This document shows, one piece after another, positions 1-11,767 of a DNA stretch of 64,000 bases. The notes under the pieces were generated by a model. The model did not search any database, was not told where the DNA came from, and saw only the letters and a program-made list of their open reading frames with translations. Each line of letters starts with the position of its first letter. Positions within the stretch are counted from its first letter, which is position 1. Both the position numbers and the translations under genes were made by a program. Origin of the DNA: Plazaster borealis (taxonomy: Eukaryota; Echinodermata; Asteroidea; Forcipulatida; Labidiasteridae); NCBI GenBank assembly GCA_021014325.1, contig CM037466.1, positions 14,348,765 through 14,412,764 of the forward strand, read 5' to 3'.

Positions 1-169
1 CATTATTACTTCGGTGCCATTTGGTGGGGGGGGGGGGCAAGAGGGGAAGGGGTCAAAGGTTCTGAGCTCTAGATTCCCTGCTCCCCTCCCTGGTTACACA
101 ACTGCACCATGGGCGCATACAGATGTCCACTTACAAAAATGTTGGTTGTGTGAACTGGTGTGTGACCTG

Positions 170-317
170 GGCTCGATTTCACAAAGAGTTAAGATTGATC
201 GTAACTGAAGATCCATCGCAGTTGCTTAGCAAAGAGTGATGTCACAATACAAATCACTATGGTAATACTGATATCTCATCTTAAGATGAATCACAGTGCT
301 TTGTGAAATCGTCCCCA
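170..317. repeat. Short MITE with inverted ends (called MITE-G here)
   Basis: About 148 bp bounded by imperfect inverted ends: GGCTCGATTTCACAAAG on the left and CTTTGTGAAATCGTCC on the right. The interior has no coding potential. A lone half-site with the same GATTTCACAAAG core lies near 20195. Size and ends suggest a non-autonomous DNA transposon; the superfamily is not determinable from this copy. Confidence 0.5.
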
Positions 318-420
318 TGGGCCTAATTTCATAGAGCTGCTTAAGCAGAAGATATTGCTTTAAAAATTTCTATTTAGCAGAAATGAGCAGGATACCAGTA
401 ATGGGTCAGCACCACCTTCT
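318..420. repeat. MITE-F, 3'-truncated copy
   Basis: Begins with GGGCCTAATTTCATAGAG, the same end seen in the complete copy at 5120-5305, and contains the family words CTTAAGCAGAA and AGCAGAAATGAGCAGG. The right inverted end is absent, so this copy is truncated. It abuts the MITE at 170-317. Confidence 0.4.
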
Positions 421-1522
421 CAATGGCAACAAAAAAGAAAAAGCTTCTTGCCAGCCCTTGTCGCATGATTTTGTACACCCTCTAGTTCTATTAAATTTCT
501 ATTATGAAACTCCGCCTCTATGATACTCTGTCGGAACAAACAAATAAATAAATAGATAAATTAACAGTGAAATGTATTATCTAATTTATATTTCTCTTCT
601 CAAGAGTTTTTTACACCACTGTTTTTTTTTTCACTGGTTCTTTTCAGAACTCCACAGCTCACATAAATAGATAATTACATGAAACTGGGCAAACCATTGT
701 TCTAGATTGATTTCCTACCAAGATTCCAGATCCTACTCCTTAAGATTGTTGTTTGCAGTATTGTTTCACCTCACAGACTGTTAAGTGTTGCCAGAGTTGT
801 ACAGCTATACCCAAATACTTGACTTGTTGTTGTCCAACTCTTTGTCACAAGAGGGCGATATTGATCTGGACTGTGAAAACTCCTATCAATTTGTAAGGAA
901 TCAAATACAATAGCAATGACAGTAATGAAGAACACTGGTTCTCAGTGTGGGACAGGGCTTGAATTTGGGGACGGTAGCATCCACAAGAAAAAAGGGTCAA
1001 GTCTAAAGGGTTAAGAGTGTAATAAAATAGTCACACACGTTCATCAATTGGTCTCACGATTGTGTCGCAGGGTTAAACTCTCTCAGTCTCTTGGATCTAC
1101 TTCTCTGGTATTTTCTGAAGTCAAGTTCCATTCACTCTGTTTCACCAATAGAGGGCACTATTGCTGTATCTACTGGAAGGGCTGATCTACACGTCATGTT
1201 AGAGCTTCATCATCGTAGTTGAGTGTATCCCAGGTCATGCCATATCAAATAACTATGACTCATGACAAAACTCATGACCGATTGTTTACTGTACCTTTAC
1301 TGAGGAAAACATCTCTGCAATGAAAGTAAACAATGAAAATATATTGACACAATATTAAAAAAATTATAAGTTGAGGGATGACTAATTGTTTTTCTTGAAT
1401 GAAGAGGAGCGGTTTAGTGCAAAATGCTTTAGTTTTTCTTATTGTGTCCACGCACAGGTGGAATACGGTTTAGCCAAAATTGCTTCGCATTATCATTAAG
1501 AGTTGTGAGGTCTTCAGCTGTG

Positions 1523-1740
1523 CACTGTTGCTCTCGTTGAGGGCAGCTTAGCAAATGCTGATAAGACTAAACAGAGCTTCTTAAGCAGAAACCATTTCTT
1601 AAATATTTTTTGCTCAACGAAACTAAGCAGGAAACCATTCACAGATGGCACATGTGACATGGTATTTTTGGCTGGTAACCTTAGTCTTGTAAGCATGTTT
1701 TTGTTGTGCTTAGCTACTTTTTGTTTTGATGGATTGTCTT
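1523..1740. repeat. MITE-F, diverged copy
   Basis: Shares the interior words of the MITE-F family (GCTTAGCAAA, CTAAGCAGGAAACCA, TTGGCTGGTAACC, TGTGCTTAGCTACTTTTTG) with 5120-5305 and 9738-9904, but both GGGCCC ends are eroded, so the boundaries are approximate. Confidence 0.35.
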
Positions 1741-1870
1741 ACACTTTCGCATCATAGGACATCTTGCTTGAGAATGATAATCATAATAATAAGTTCTGAT
1801 ATAGCGCTTTAGCTACGGGCGTCCCAAAGTGTACTGTGTTGAAGACAGGTGCATGCTAAGTTTTTAAATT

Positions 1871-2140
1871 ATAGACCCCATTTATATAGCACTTTTTAAG
1901 GGTTTACAAGGTGATATGGCACAATCTGCTACCGACCATGCAAGAAACGCTGTGACAAATTCCTTCTCTGAGCGATTTGTAACTGAGTTTTATGTGCAGT
2001 ACACAACACGTCCCATCCAAAGGACAAAACAATAATGGTTAAGTGTCTTGCTTAAATGACACAAGTGTCAAGACAGGGACTCAGACCCGTACCGAGCACC
2101 AGAGTTTGAGTCCAGTGCACTAAACCGCCAGGCCACGGCG
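1871..2140 (-). repeat. tRNA-derived SINE (SINE-1), minus strand
   Basis: Read on the minus strand, the head resembles a tRNA with a long variable arm: an A-box-like stretch, the phrase ACTCAAACTCTGG, then a degenerate B box. A body follows that contains the words shared by all copies (rapid change from TGTCAAGAC to AAGCAAGACACTTAACC). The body continues to a tail reading as TTATATAGCAC on the plus strand. The same arrangement occurs at 14148-14427, so the element is about 270-280 bp. It is too diverged to be an active tRNA gene. Confidence 0.55.
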
Positions 2141-2149
2141 AGCAGCGTA

Positions 2150-4260
2150 GTGAATCGTAAACACCAAACTAAAATTAACTCGATTGTAGTCGGTCCTTTG
2201 CCCCGATTCTGACCTCTACTAATATGGTTACAGGATTTTCCCTAAGGAAGTTATCAGGGGGTGATAAAAGGAAAAGGTGAAATATTATTACGTAGTTAAA
2301 TTGAATTGCTGAAATCAAATCTCTTTCTCCTGTTAGGACTTCCTTTGTGGCTTCCAAAACCTTTTCCTGTTTTGGCCGATTTAACAGTCGTTGAACCTGA
2401 CAGTGTTCTCATCACATAAGATTGAAAGTTTTGGAAGCTAAACCAAAACTAACTAAACCGCTGACACTGTTGCATCATTAATATAAAAAGATCTGTTGCA
2501 TTTTTATTGCTGAGCTTTTTTTCTGTGGGGAGAATTTTTGCCAAAGTGATTCTTTGACCAATTTGAATCTTTATCATTCTTAAATTTCTCAAGCATTTTG
2601 CCTTGTGATTGTTGTTATTTCTTTTCTTTTGGGAGAGTTTTTTTAAAAGGTTTCTTGCCCAAATTGAAACTGAACTATGATTGAACCCTTTTAAACCGAC
2701 CGAGCTCTTTCAGACATCGTTTTCCAGGCAAACTCAACACTGATAAGTATGATTTGCATATAGACCATGTGACCCATGACATCACATGTTTACAAAAGAG
2801 CCACAGAGCCTGGACTTCATGCAGGCACAAATTGTACACAGCTCAATAGAAGAAAACATCAAATCTTATATCTCATGGAGATTGCACTTTCTGTCTGATT
2901 TGTATAAACTTTTAAAATGAAGAAAGGGGCACATCTCAAACCTTTGTTCAGGCGTTACTTTTGTAACTCTTGTTTTTATGTGGAAATTGTGACACAAAAT
3001 GTAAAATTTCTCATATGACCAGCGTAGTATCTTGCCTGCAAGGAATTTACTACATGTAGGTCACTCTTTTTGTAAACAAAGGTTAGTGGTCTATTCTACA
3101 TGCTTTTAAAGTGGGATGTTTGACTAAATTATGCTTGAACAATTCCATCAATTTCAAGTATAACCAGTCATGGGATTTCTTGAGGAAGTAACAAGTATTT
3201 GATAAGAAAGAAGGGGGGAACCACAAGAATGAACAGGAAATGTGTATTTTTTTTGTTTTCATTTTCGTTTTAATTGATACCCATGATGGCAGGCAATGAA
3301 ATGTAAAATAAAACCCAAACAATGGGATTCTTGTCTTTTTTTTTTTCTTCTTCAGAGAACAGTTTCGTTTTAACAATAGGATGGTACACTATGATATTCT
3401 TCCAACTTTAGACTGATTTCTGATTTTTTTGCCCTTGGAAAAATCAGACAAATATTTTGCTTAATTCACCTGAAAAGTCTGTTAAGGTCTACTACTCTAC
3501 ATGTAGGTCAGCCTTTGTACTGAATAAAATACCATGCCTGTTGTAAAGAATATATTTTTCGCAAAACAGATGTAATTTTTCTTTTAAACAAGTTAAATAT
3601 GAATACTCCTGTCTTTCTAAATATGAATACTCCCGTCTTGTTTTTACCAAAGTGTTAGTTGCAAAAGTTAGATTGGTGAATGACATCTTTTAAACGTATC
3701 TTGAAATCGCTAAATCATATGATACTTTTTCAAGCATTAATTTATGATTTGTTTCAAATGTTTGTGAGAATTTACATTGCAGGGCCAGATTTCATGGCTC
3801 TGCTTACTGCATAATTCTGCTAACTGCATAATTCACGCTTAAAGATTTATGTGATAGCTGTTTAGAATGAAGTACGCAAGCACACAAGCAAAAATTCCTT
3901 GCTTTTTCTGCTACAGTAAGCGCCAATGTTTATCACTTTTTCAGATCTGAGATTTTATTTTGTGTAAACATTGACAGTAAAGTTAAGGCTCTAGTTGAAA
4001 AATAGCCTGGTGCCTTTTATGTTATCATTGCTATCATCATGATGGGATGCAGGAAACCTGATCAACATTGCCTCAGCAAAACATCCCCATATGAATATTC
4101 ATGGCTCTTTCACCTCGTGAATATTTATGATAATCTTCTTTCATGGAATTCGATTCATTGACACGAAATAGTATTAGAATTTCATGAAAATATGTCACAC
4201 TTTCAGGATGTTGTTGCAAACTGAAAAGGATACTGGAAAGTGAAACCAGAGATGACACAT
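2150..4260. other. No gene found; AT-rich non-coding DNA
   Basis: I see no convincing exon, RNA gene or complete transposon here. A fragment near 3780-3920 starts AGGGCCAGATTTCATGGC and may be a decayed MITE-F relative. The remaining open frames are short and lack splice context or protein-like composition. Confidence 0.5.
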
Positions 4261-4322
4261 TTACAGCAAAAAATAAATTTGAATACATATTTCTTTCCCT
4301 TTTTCCTCTTTGTTGTGTGCAG

Positions 4323-4349
4323 GCAAAGCTCTGGACTTTCCAGCTTCAA
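4323..4349 (+). other. Candidate 27-nt micro-exon, unproven
   Basis: A long pyrimidine tract (TTTCTTTCCCTTTTTCCTC) runs into TGTGTGCAG. It is followed by 27 nt and then GTGAGTAC, a near-ideal donor. The segment is open in all three frames and its length is a multiple of three, so it could act as a cassette. In one frame it reads KALDFPAS, faintly like the QALDLS stretch upstream of the GoLoco motif in vertebrate Rap1GAP. In the frame with phase 2 on both sides it could join the exon at 61645. Chance pairing of splice signals in 60 kb of AT-rich DNA is a real alternative. Confidence 0.25.
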
Positions 4350-5119
4350 GTGAGTACAGTTTTTATTTCTTGTTGAGTATAATTTTCTCTGGAAATCCTC
4401 TTTGATGCTGCAAGTGATTTCATGGAAGAGTGTGTTTATTTTAGTTTTAAAAACCCCATTTTGTTAAAATATCTAAGTGACCAGGATGGATATATAGGAC
4501 TGGGAAAACTAAAGATGGGGCAAGTCTATTTAGAGATTTCCAAGTCAAAAGCATTTTTTATTTTGTTTCACTCAATGTAATAGCTGTTTATCTTACAAGA
4601 TGTTTGCAAAATCCCTCCTCCACGGCTTTTACAAGTCTCTCCACTATCACCTCTCAGTGGAGTTGTGTATACCCTGACGCTATTTTGTCTCATTGTCAAG
4701 TAAACCACGTCTCCACTATGCAGCATGTCCGGGTGTGTTTACCTATGCATACAGAATCGATACTAAGGGACCGGGTGGCTTAGAATTACCTCACAGGTGG
4801 CAGGCAGGGGAACATGGACCGTCCAGATTGCTATTTTTACTTCGCTGACGACGTCATTGAAAAGAATTGTGATTAGTAACACATTTAACGCGCACTTTTT
4901 TGTGTCTAATTTTGTGTACAGATAATTTGTTCAATACAAGATTACTCACTTTTTTTCCTTGAAAGAAGCTTGGCAAGATTACTGCGTCATTTATTATTGT
5001 GAATGTTTCTGTAAAATTTAATTTTGTATGAAGTATTCCGTCGGACTTGTGTTTGAATTCTTTCAAACCGGCGTTAAAAATAAATGAACACTGTTTCCAA
5101 ACACGAAGCAGAATCATCT

Positions 5120-5305
5120 GGGCCCAAATTCATCAGCAGAAAATACTTTGCTTAGCAACTTTCTTTGCTGAGCAATGAATGAGTGGGGAACCAGTTGCAA
5201 CAGTATAAACTTCATGGAATTTTGGCTAGTTACCTTTTTCTGCTGAGCAAAATTGTTCTGTGCTTAGCAAGTTTTTGTGCTTATAGGCTTTATGAAATTG
5301 GGCCC
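5120..5305. repeat. MITE-F, complete copy
   Basis: About 186 bp with inverted ends GGGCCCAAATTCAT and ATGAAATTGGGCCC. The interior is built from repeated variants of TGCTTAGCAA and CTGCTGAGCAA, so it can form internal hairpins. No coding capacity. Best-preserved member of the family in this window; other members are at 318-420, 1523-1740 and 9738-9904. Confidence 0.65.
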
Positions 5306-6008
5306 TGAGAACAAAGCTGTTAATATATTTCTTTTCAAGAGGGATGACATTTTGGATATGGCGGTTCAAATTTAGATACATGTAGTTTCTGCTTTTGAGT
5401 TGGAAGTGATGTGATTGGAACAAATTCTATGTTCCATTATAAAATGAATATTAATTTTTCCAAGTCCTCATTTCCTCTTTTATTATTTTTCATATTTCCT
5501 GTAATTTCCCACTTGTCCGCAAGAAACAAATCATACACGCCAAAAGACTCTGTTGATGATTATGGTACTTCCGGCTGTACCTCCAAGAAAATTTAATTTA
5601 CTGGCTTGTTGCTCGTGGATACGGATGGTACCTTACAAATTCAGGTTCTTGTTATTTTGACCGTTAACATCAACTACATGCAGCCAACTGGCTCTATTCT
5701 ATAGCCTTGAGCTTGTAGTCTAGTAGGCACAGTGAATAATTAGAGGAGAGCCATCGCTAAATGAATGGAAAACAAGAAGATACATGAGCAATTTACATCA
5801 AATTTGACAGACGGGAGAAGGTTGTGCTGGCTCATGGATTCTTGTGTTGATAATTAAAGTTGGTGTTTCCTTTTTTAGCTTGGTCTGTGAATGAATTTAG
5901 TTGATGTATAACTGTCATTCAGGGCGACAACATTATTAGCAATTTCCAAAGCTGACATTTTAAAAACTGTCTTACCTTTAATATCAAACTGACTAAATTA
6001 CCATAATA

Positions 6009-6206
6009 CAGAGCTGCCAACTCTCCCTGATTCTGCAGAAAGTTCCCTGAAAACCCCTCAATCTTTCCATGTTCTGATGGTTAAATTTAAAAAATCTCCC
6101 TGATTATGGACACTTTTTCCATGCTATGTTGAATGTAATTCTAAATATCTCCCTGATTATTGTACAAAATCTCCCTGATTACAAGATGCAAATGTTGGCA
6201 GCTCTG
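6009..6206. repeat. MITE with 13-bp perfect inverted ends
   Basis: Bounded by CAGAGCTGCCAAC on the left and its exact reverse complement GTTGGCAGCTCTG on the right, 198 bp overall. The interior contains four copies of the word TCCCTGATT, usually as TCTCCCTGATTA. No protein. Immediately to the right, a segment of about 28 bp (CTGCATAAACATCTAGAAAA) is repeated in tandem with few changes. Confidence 0.7.
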
Positions 6207-6329
6207 CATAAACATCTAGAAAACTGACCCTCTGCATAAACATCCAGAAAACTGACTGCACACAATTCTTGCGAGCCAAGACGATGGTCAGCAGATGAGG
6301 CATGCAGCTGATTTCATACCTGTATGACC

Positions 6330-6725
6330 TTAAAGGCAAAGTAGACCTTTGGTTTTCGGAACAGTTTGATTGTTTTAATCCTATATAATTGTAGATATAT
6401 ACAATAAAACTAAACTGTGAAAATATCATTTCAAAAGGTAGTAGTGTTTTTGAGATATCGCCGGAAATCTGGAGCGGTTATGTTCATGCAGGAAGAATAA
6501 TCCGTGATTGGAATACACAATCTGAGAAATGTTTCATGCATGATGCATTTCACAGCTCAGACTGACATAAAACAAAAAAATCCCTTTTTCTAAAACCACA
6601 TTCCTTAGAAGGGAATCGTTTCTCAAAATGTTATACATTATCAACAGCTGCAGTGCTTCTTAGCAAGTCAGTTTTTATGGTCATTAATTTTCGGAGTAAT
6701 TACCAAAGGTATACCCTCCCTTTAA
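6330..6725 (+). repeat. TTAA MITE family B, copy 1
   Basis: Starts TTAAAGGCAAAGTAGACCTT and ends GGTATACCCTCCCTTTAAA, imperfect inverted ends with TTAA at both tips. The interior has the family-B hallmarks: TAGATATATACAATAAAACT, TTTTTGAGATATCGCCG, GGAATACACAATCTGAGAAA and TTTCTCAAAATGTTATAC. Its right tip shares TTTAAA with the left tip of the next element (family A), so the two sit head to tail. Confidence 0.75.
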
Positions 6726-7075
6726 AGACACTGGACACCTTTGGTAATTGTCAAAGACCAGTCTTGGTGCTTCTCAACATATGCACAAAATAACAAACCT
6801 GTGAAAATTTGAACTCAATTGGTCATCGAAGTTGCGAGATAATAATGGAAGAAAAAACACCCTTGTCACACAAAGTTGTGTGCTTTCAGATGCTTTCTTA
6901 TGAATTCAAATATTTTACTGAGAAATTACTTTTTTCTCAAAAACGACGTTACTTCAGAGGGAGCCGTTTCTCACAATGTTTTATACTATCAACAGCTCTC
7001 CATTGATCGTTACCAAGTAAGTTTTTATGCTAACAATTATTTTGAGTAATTACCAATAGTGTCCAGTGCCTTTAA
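6721..7075 (+). repeat. TTAA MITE family A, copy 1
   Basis: Left end TTTAAAGACACTGGACACC, right end AGTGTCCAGTGCCTTTAAAG. The interior matches the other family-A copies: GTCAAAGACCAGT, CCTGTGAAAATTTG, CAATTGGTCATCGAAGTTGC and TATACTATCAACAGCTCTCC. This copy lacks the internal palindrome found at 14470, 48895 and 54843, and therefore represents a different subfamily. Confidence 0.8.
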
Positions 7076-7399
7076 AGTATTTTTTCCATGAAATCATGTA
7101 GGTCAGATAGGCAATCCCTTCACCTATAATTCCCTGACGTGTTTACTACATGCTGGAACCACTTCATGTCCAGCAGAATCCTTCATCATGAAATATAGAG
7201 TACCTTGATTCCGGAACTCACGTGGGGGTTTGTATTGGGCCTCAAGCATTCATTTAGTTTGGATTTAAAGTTCCAGCATATCAGAATAAAGCAAAACCAC
7301 AATTTGGGTTTTTGAAGATTTAGTGGTTTTAATTACACAATCTTTTGTGCATTCTACAAGAGTAAATACATCACCAAAAACATCATAATAAGTTTTAAC

Positions 7400-7429
7400 T
7401 CTTCTTCTTCTTCTTCTTCTTCTTCTTCT
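7400..7429. repeat. (CTT)n microsatellite
   Basis: About ten uninterrupted CTT units. On the minus strand this gives a run of arginine codons in one frame, which is an artefact of the repeat and not a protein. Confidence 0.9.
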
Positions 7430-7559
7430 ACTTATATATTTCTGGTAATACAACCAAGGATACCTCATAAGTGAACTTAATCACTGTAGCTCGCAAGCCT
7501 GAGGAAACCTGTTAACAGGGATGCTTGCTATGTGAGCCAGAATCACCATGGTTAACCCT

Positions 7560-7774
7560 TACTCTTCTACGATAAGTGTTCCGTTTTTTTTACATGCATT
7601 ACAAATCTTTGTACACGGGACCTACAGCTTAATGTCCCATTCGAAGGACAATTTTGGTAAAGTATCTTGCTCAAGGACACAAGCGTCAAGACCGGGACTC
7701 GAACCCACACTCTGCTGATCAGAAACATCAGAGCTTTGAGTCCGGTGCTTTTAACCACTTGGCTACGACATGCC
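7560..7774 (-). repeat. tRNA-derived SINE (SINE-1), minus strand
   Basis: Minus strand reads a tRNA-like head: ATGTCGTAGCCAAGTGGTTA (A box, matching the TRGYNNANNGG pattern), then a long-variable-arm stretch with CTGATCAGCAGAGTGTGG, then GGTTCGAGTCCCGG (B box). The common body follows: TTGACGCTTGTGTCCTTGAG and TGGGACATTAAGC. This is the clearest internal pol III promoter of the family here. The cloverleaf is not complete enough for a functional tRNA. Confidence 0.65.
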
Positions 7775-7789
7775 AATTACAAATTTAAT

Positions 7790-9730
7790 AAAGGACAACA
7801 TCAAGGTTACTTTTCTGTATCATCTAGAAATAAGTAATTTAAAATCAAATGTTCTTGGTGTGAAGGGTTGGCGTGGCCTCTAATGAACCCTGCTCAACAA
7901 TATGATTCCATTGAGGTTTTCCATTTGTCAGAGGGAGAAAAGTAAGCATATGACTATGTGTTAAACATAAATTTGAGACACTTGTCATAACACGATTACA
8001 ACATAAATCAAAATGTCACATTTTGTCAAACAAGGGAATAAAAAGACAGCTTGCCATTTGGCCGAGTAAAAAAAAAGAAAGTTTGTTGTCTTGGTTTCTG
8101 AAAAAAAGGAAGCGAGAGTGGCTTTTTATTTGTTATTAATTTTTTCCCCAAAATTGCCCCCATTCTTTTTAAAATTTCGAACAACCATTGGTTTTTCCAC
8201 TGTTCAACACACAATAATGAAGAAAACATGTTAGACAAGACATTGAACATGTTTAAAGTGGTTTTATTTAATAGTTTGTTCAGTAATAAAAACCCTGCTG
8301 TAGCTCACTTTCACAAGAATAACATGTAATATATGTGTAACTAAACGATCTGTTTTTAACCCGTGTAACCGGCGCAGGCTAAGTTTTGACTTGCAAGAAT
8401 TTTATTTTCTGATGTATCAGTTGACATTTTATGTTTTTTTAAAATCGCATTTTGAATTGGTAAAAACGAAAATAAAATCCATGCGGACCCAAAAAAGCAA
8501 GCGAGTGGGGACGCTAAACATGTATATTTATTTTTACTTGAGTACATATACATTTTATTACAACCTATGATCTTTGTGGTATAAGTTGCTGGCAAACGAT
8601 CACATAGGTCACTACCAGCGAATTTGAGTTAAAATTTATGAGCCTTTACAAATCTCCAGTAGTAGTGGATTCTCGGTTCGTGGTATTCACTGAATGATTT
8701 CCTTTTGCTATAAGTACCTTCATTTATTGTTAATACCAGTAGGGTTGCCTCGGATTGAATGTAATCAAACAACTATTCATGTAAAATTCATAACATTAGT
8801 AGGAAAGGTGCTTGGTTTGTGTTAGAGTCAGGTGTCCAAGTCTATTTGTCAGTGGGAGACCCTTTGAGTAGGCCTCTAGATTGTCTGGATGTTGGACAAA
8901 TTACTTAGGAATAAGGTTTCACTATTTTAGGCTGAACGTAGTTTGCCTCACACTCGGAAATCGTCACCATAGCTTGATTGGAAAAGAACCCAGCCTACAT
9001 CTCTGTATATATCGAAAACTCACCCCTAAGAGACTGAATGGTACAGCCCGGAGTAATGTGTTTACTAGTGGAGCTATGGAATGGCACGGTCTGTGTGTAG
9101 GGGTGGACTTGTAATAGCTGCGCATGATGTTGAGGGAAGGGGATCATTTTGATGATGAGCCTTCATTATTGCATGAACGGACAGCCGTACAGAAAAAACC
9201 ACTTGTCATTTCATCTTATGCATAAATGAATGGTTGAACATGTCTCGTGGGCTCTTCAAAAAATAAGCAGTGGAGGTGTTTTTTACATTTAGCGGCAATT
9301 CCTTGACATCTCATCAGCTTCCCCTGTAGGGGGGACGGAAGGTAGGGGGTTTGGTCAACACCTTACACCAGCCATCGTTACTAACGTCATTATGCCTAAA
9401 ATGAGGAAACTTTGGGCAATTCTATGCAAAACATCTTTTGCCAAGAGGTAAGTGCAAGTTGAATTGTTTCGTCTCCTCAGATAATTATTCTTTGCCAAGG
9501 GACATCAATGGGAATAAAGAGAGGAAAGGAAATCATCAGGATACTGTGGGCTGTTGGAACTTGACTGTACACAAGATTTAACATTACTTTGTTGACAATT
9601 CTGATGGCTCATTAAATTATATACATAAAAGTACAAGAACAACCTGTGTGGACCACTTTGCCTTTCAAGCGAGTATGCAATGATGTGAACACAAGTAACT
9701 TTATATTGCGAATTTTGTTATGTCAAGGGA
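7790..9730. other. No gene found
   Basis: AT-rich non-coding sequence. Open frames on either strand are below 80 codons and have no recognisable domain or splice context. I see no complete transposon or RNA gene. Confidence 0.45.
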
Positions 9731-9737
9731 AACTGAC

Positions 9738-9904
9738 TGGGCAAAAATTGCTTAATTTTTCTCTGCTTGGCAGAAATGAGCAGGATACCAGTCACAAAAT
9801 GTACACATGACAATGTAGTTTGGCTGGTAACCTTATTCTGGTAAGAATAATTTAGTTGTGATTAGCTACTTTTTGTGCTCAAGCAGCTCTATGAAATTGG
9901 GCCC
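9738..9904. repeat. MITE-F, second near-complete copy
   Basis: The right end ATGAAATTGGGCCC is intact; the left end is degraded to TGGGCAAAAATT. The interior carries AGCAGGATACCAGTCAC, TTTGGCTGGTAACCTTAT and TGATTAGCTACTTTTTGTGC, as in the copy near 1523-1740. Confidence 0.55.
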
Positions 9905-10189
9905 TGGTGACCTGTGTCTTTGCCGTGGTTTCTTTTGCAGAGCCGTGTTTATGTTTTGGGAAAATTAAAGCTGCAATTGTCAAAAGCTTAAATAAACTGG
10001 TAGCAGAAGAGAAAGCCTTTGGGGGTAAATGTTGATGTTGTGTTTAATTGAAAATAATTTTGGGGTTGATCCATGAAAAATTTACTAGACTGGGGTATGA
10101 ACCTGCGATCTCCAGACTGGCAGGTTCGAGTACCACTCTAGTCGCGAAACAGATCCCGAGGATAAGGCAGAAATTGAAAAAAATTACGA

Positions 10190-10337
10190 AATAGAAAAGT
10201 TTTACAGATTTTCCTACATTATTACAATTTTTAACAAAAAGGGCATTTATGAATGAGTGTAAAAGTCATGAATCGGTCTGAAAAAGAGAAATTTCTTATA
10301 CAGAGACAGTAAAGTTTTATTGTATTGTATTGTATTG
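10190..10337 (+). mobile_element. Possible LINE 3' tail with (ATTGT)n end
   Basis: The segment ends in ACAGTAAAGTTTTATTGTAT followed by about three TATTG units. This resembles the simple-repeat tail left by target-primed insertion of CR1/L2-type non-LTR retrotransposons. No reverse transcriptase remnant is recognisable upstream, so the assignment rests on the tail alone. Confidence 0.3.
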
Positions 10338-10710
10338 AAATGGCCGTTTAAAACCTTGCAGGGTCGTGGCCGTTTGATACAGGACCTCACATTTGTCTCT
10401 GTCCTTTATCACACGGCCAAGACATTGCAACGTTTAAAATGGCCAGCCTTTCAGGACCTCATTAACACTCTTGTATTCCTTTATTTCATGATTTCATATT
10501 CAAGTTATGGTTTAAACCAGCCATGGTGTCTTAATTTCTTCTGCATCTCAGAAAGTGACTTTTTAAAACTGATGTGAATGGTTTTTTTTGTTTTGTGCAA
10601 CATTAACAGCTCATTCCAGAAAATGTGTAAAAGTTGAGTACTCTGTATTGAAAAGACCTGACCATTAAAAGTAATGTTAAGTTAAGTATTTTCAAACGAA
10701 ATTTGAGAGA

Positions 10711-10861
10711 TTAAAGGCATCGTACACGTTTGGTAATTGTCAAAGACCAGTGTTCTCATTTGGTGTATCCCAACATATGCATAAAATAACAAGCCTGTGA
10801 AAATTTGGGCTCAATTGGTCATCGAAGTTGCAAGAAAATGATGAAAGAAAATACACCCTTA
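10711..10861 (+). repeat. TTAA MITE family A, 3'-truncated copy
   Basis: Begins TTAAAGGCATCGTACACGTT and follows family A closely through GTATCCCAACATATGCATAA, CAATTGGTCATCGAAGTTGC and AATGATGAAAGAAAATACAC. It stops abruptly at about 10861 where unrelated AT-rich sequence begins. The right inverted end is missing. Confidence 0.75.
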
Positions 10862-11384
10862 TTCAAAATTTAATTTTCCAATTAAAAAGATGATATTTTT
10901 TAAATAGAAAATTGGGATAGATGGGTGGGACAAGAAAATTGGAAAAAAACACATAGAAATTGACAAACATTTGTAGTTCTGAATGTCTCCTATGATGCAT
11001 TCTTCTGTATCTGTACTCAGTTGAACCTGATCATTAGTGCCAAGTGACACCACATTTAACTTAGTGATGAATGCAATGCTGTAAAACCAAACAAATCTAA
11101 ATCAATTTCCTGTGTGAATCGTCACAGAGGAAATACCATAATGTAACTCAACAAGTGGCTGTTGCCTCTCTACAATCCCAGAAATGTTGCTTGCCTGTCA
11201 AATGATCCGACAGCATTTCTAGTTGTGCATGATACAAAGAAAATCTATGTACCTTGCCTAAGTACCTTGTACTATGTACCTTGTGACTAAAATAAAAAAA
11301 CTCAAACAGCTCCAATAATCCAAATCCACCTATTTACTTCTAAAATTAGAAATAATTGGAAAACAACAAAAGCTTGTACATTAT

Positions 11385-11560
11385 TTGTTTTTACCCTTAC
11401 ACCAATGTTTATGAAGCACTGTATACTCAGTACTTTCCCGAGTTCTGTGAAAAAAATTCACCGGCAAATCACTCAAGTGGGATTCGAACCCACCACCTTT
11501 GCATTGCTAGAGCAGATGTCTTTCCACTAGACCACCGAGCTAGCACGGTGGCTAGAGGCA
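11385..11560 (-). repeat. tRNA-derived SINE (SINE-2), minus strand
   Basis: Minus strand: CTCGGTGGTCTAGTGGAAAG (A-box region), CTGCTCTAGCAATGC, then GGTGGGTTCGAATCCCACTT (B box). The body follows: CACAGAACTCGGGAAAGTAC, TGAGTATACAGTGCTTCATA and GGTGTAAGGGTAAAA. The head is tRNA-like, but the element continues well past the tRNA 3' end, which marks it as a SINE. Other copies: 14846, 23690, 23935 and 46560. Confidence 0.7.
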
Positions 11561-11767
11561 GTTTGAATCCTATGTTTTTTATATTCGATATTCCCAAAGC
11601 AAAAATTTACATCTATTAAAAAGCTAGTAAGATGGCTTCCTTTTAAAAGTAGATTTCCCTTGTGGGAATTTTTGTATATTTGCATTTCAGTCACAATGTC
11701 ACAAATAAAATACAAAAATATAAATCAGTGTGATCAAGTGAAAATGCCTAGAAATAATGTATTGCGT

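Noticed and set aside
7265..7468. Minus-strand frame with a run of ten arginines
   Set aside because: The run is the (CTT)n microsatellite read in reverse.
7560..7774. Possible tRNA gene with a long variable arm
   Set aside because: The sequence continues into a body shared by several dispersed copies, so it is a SINE head.
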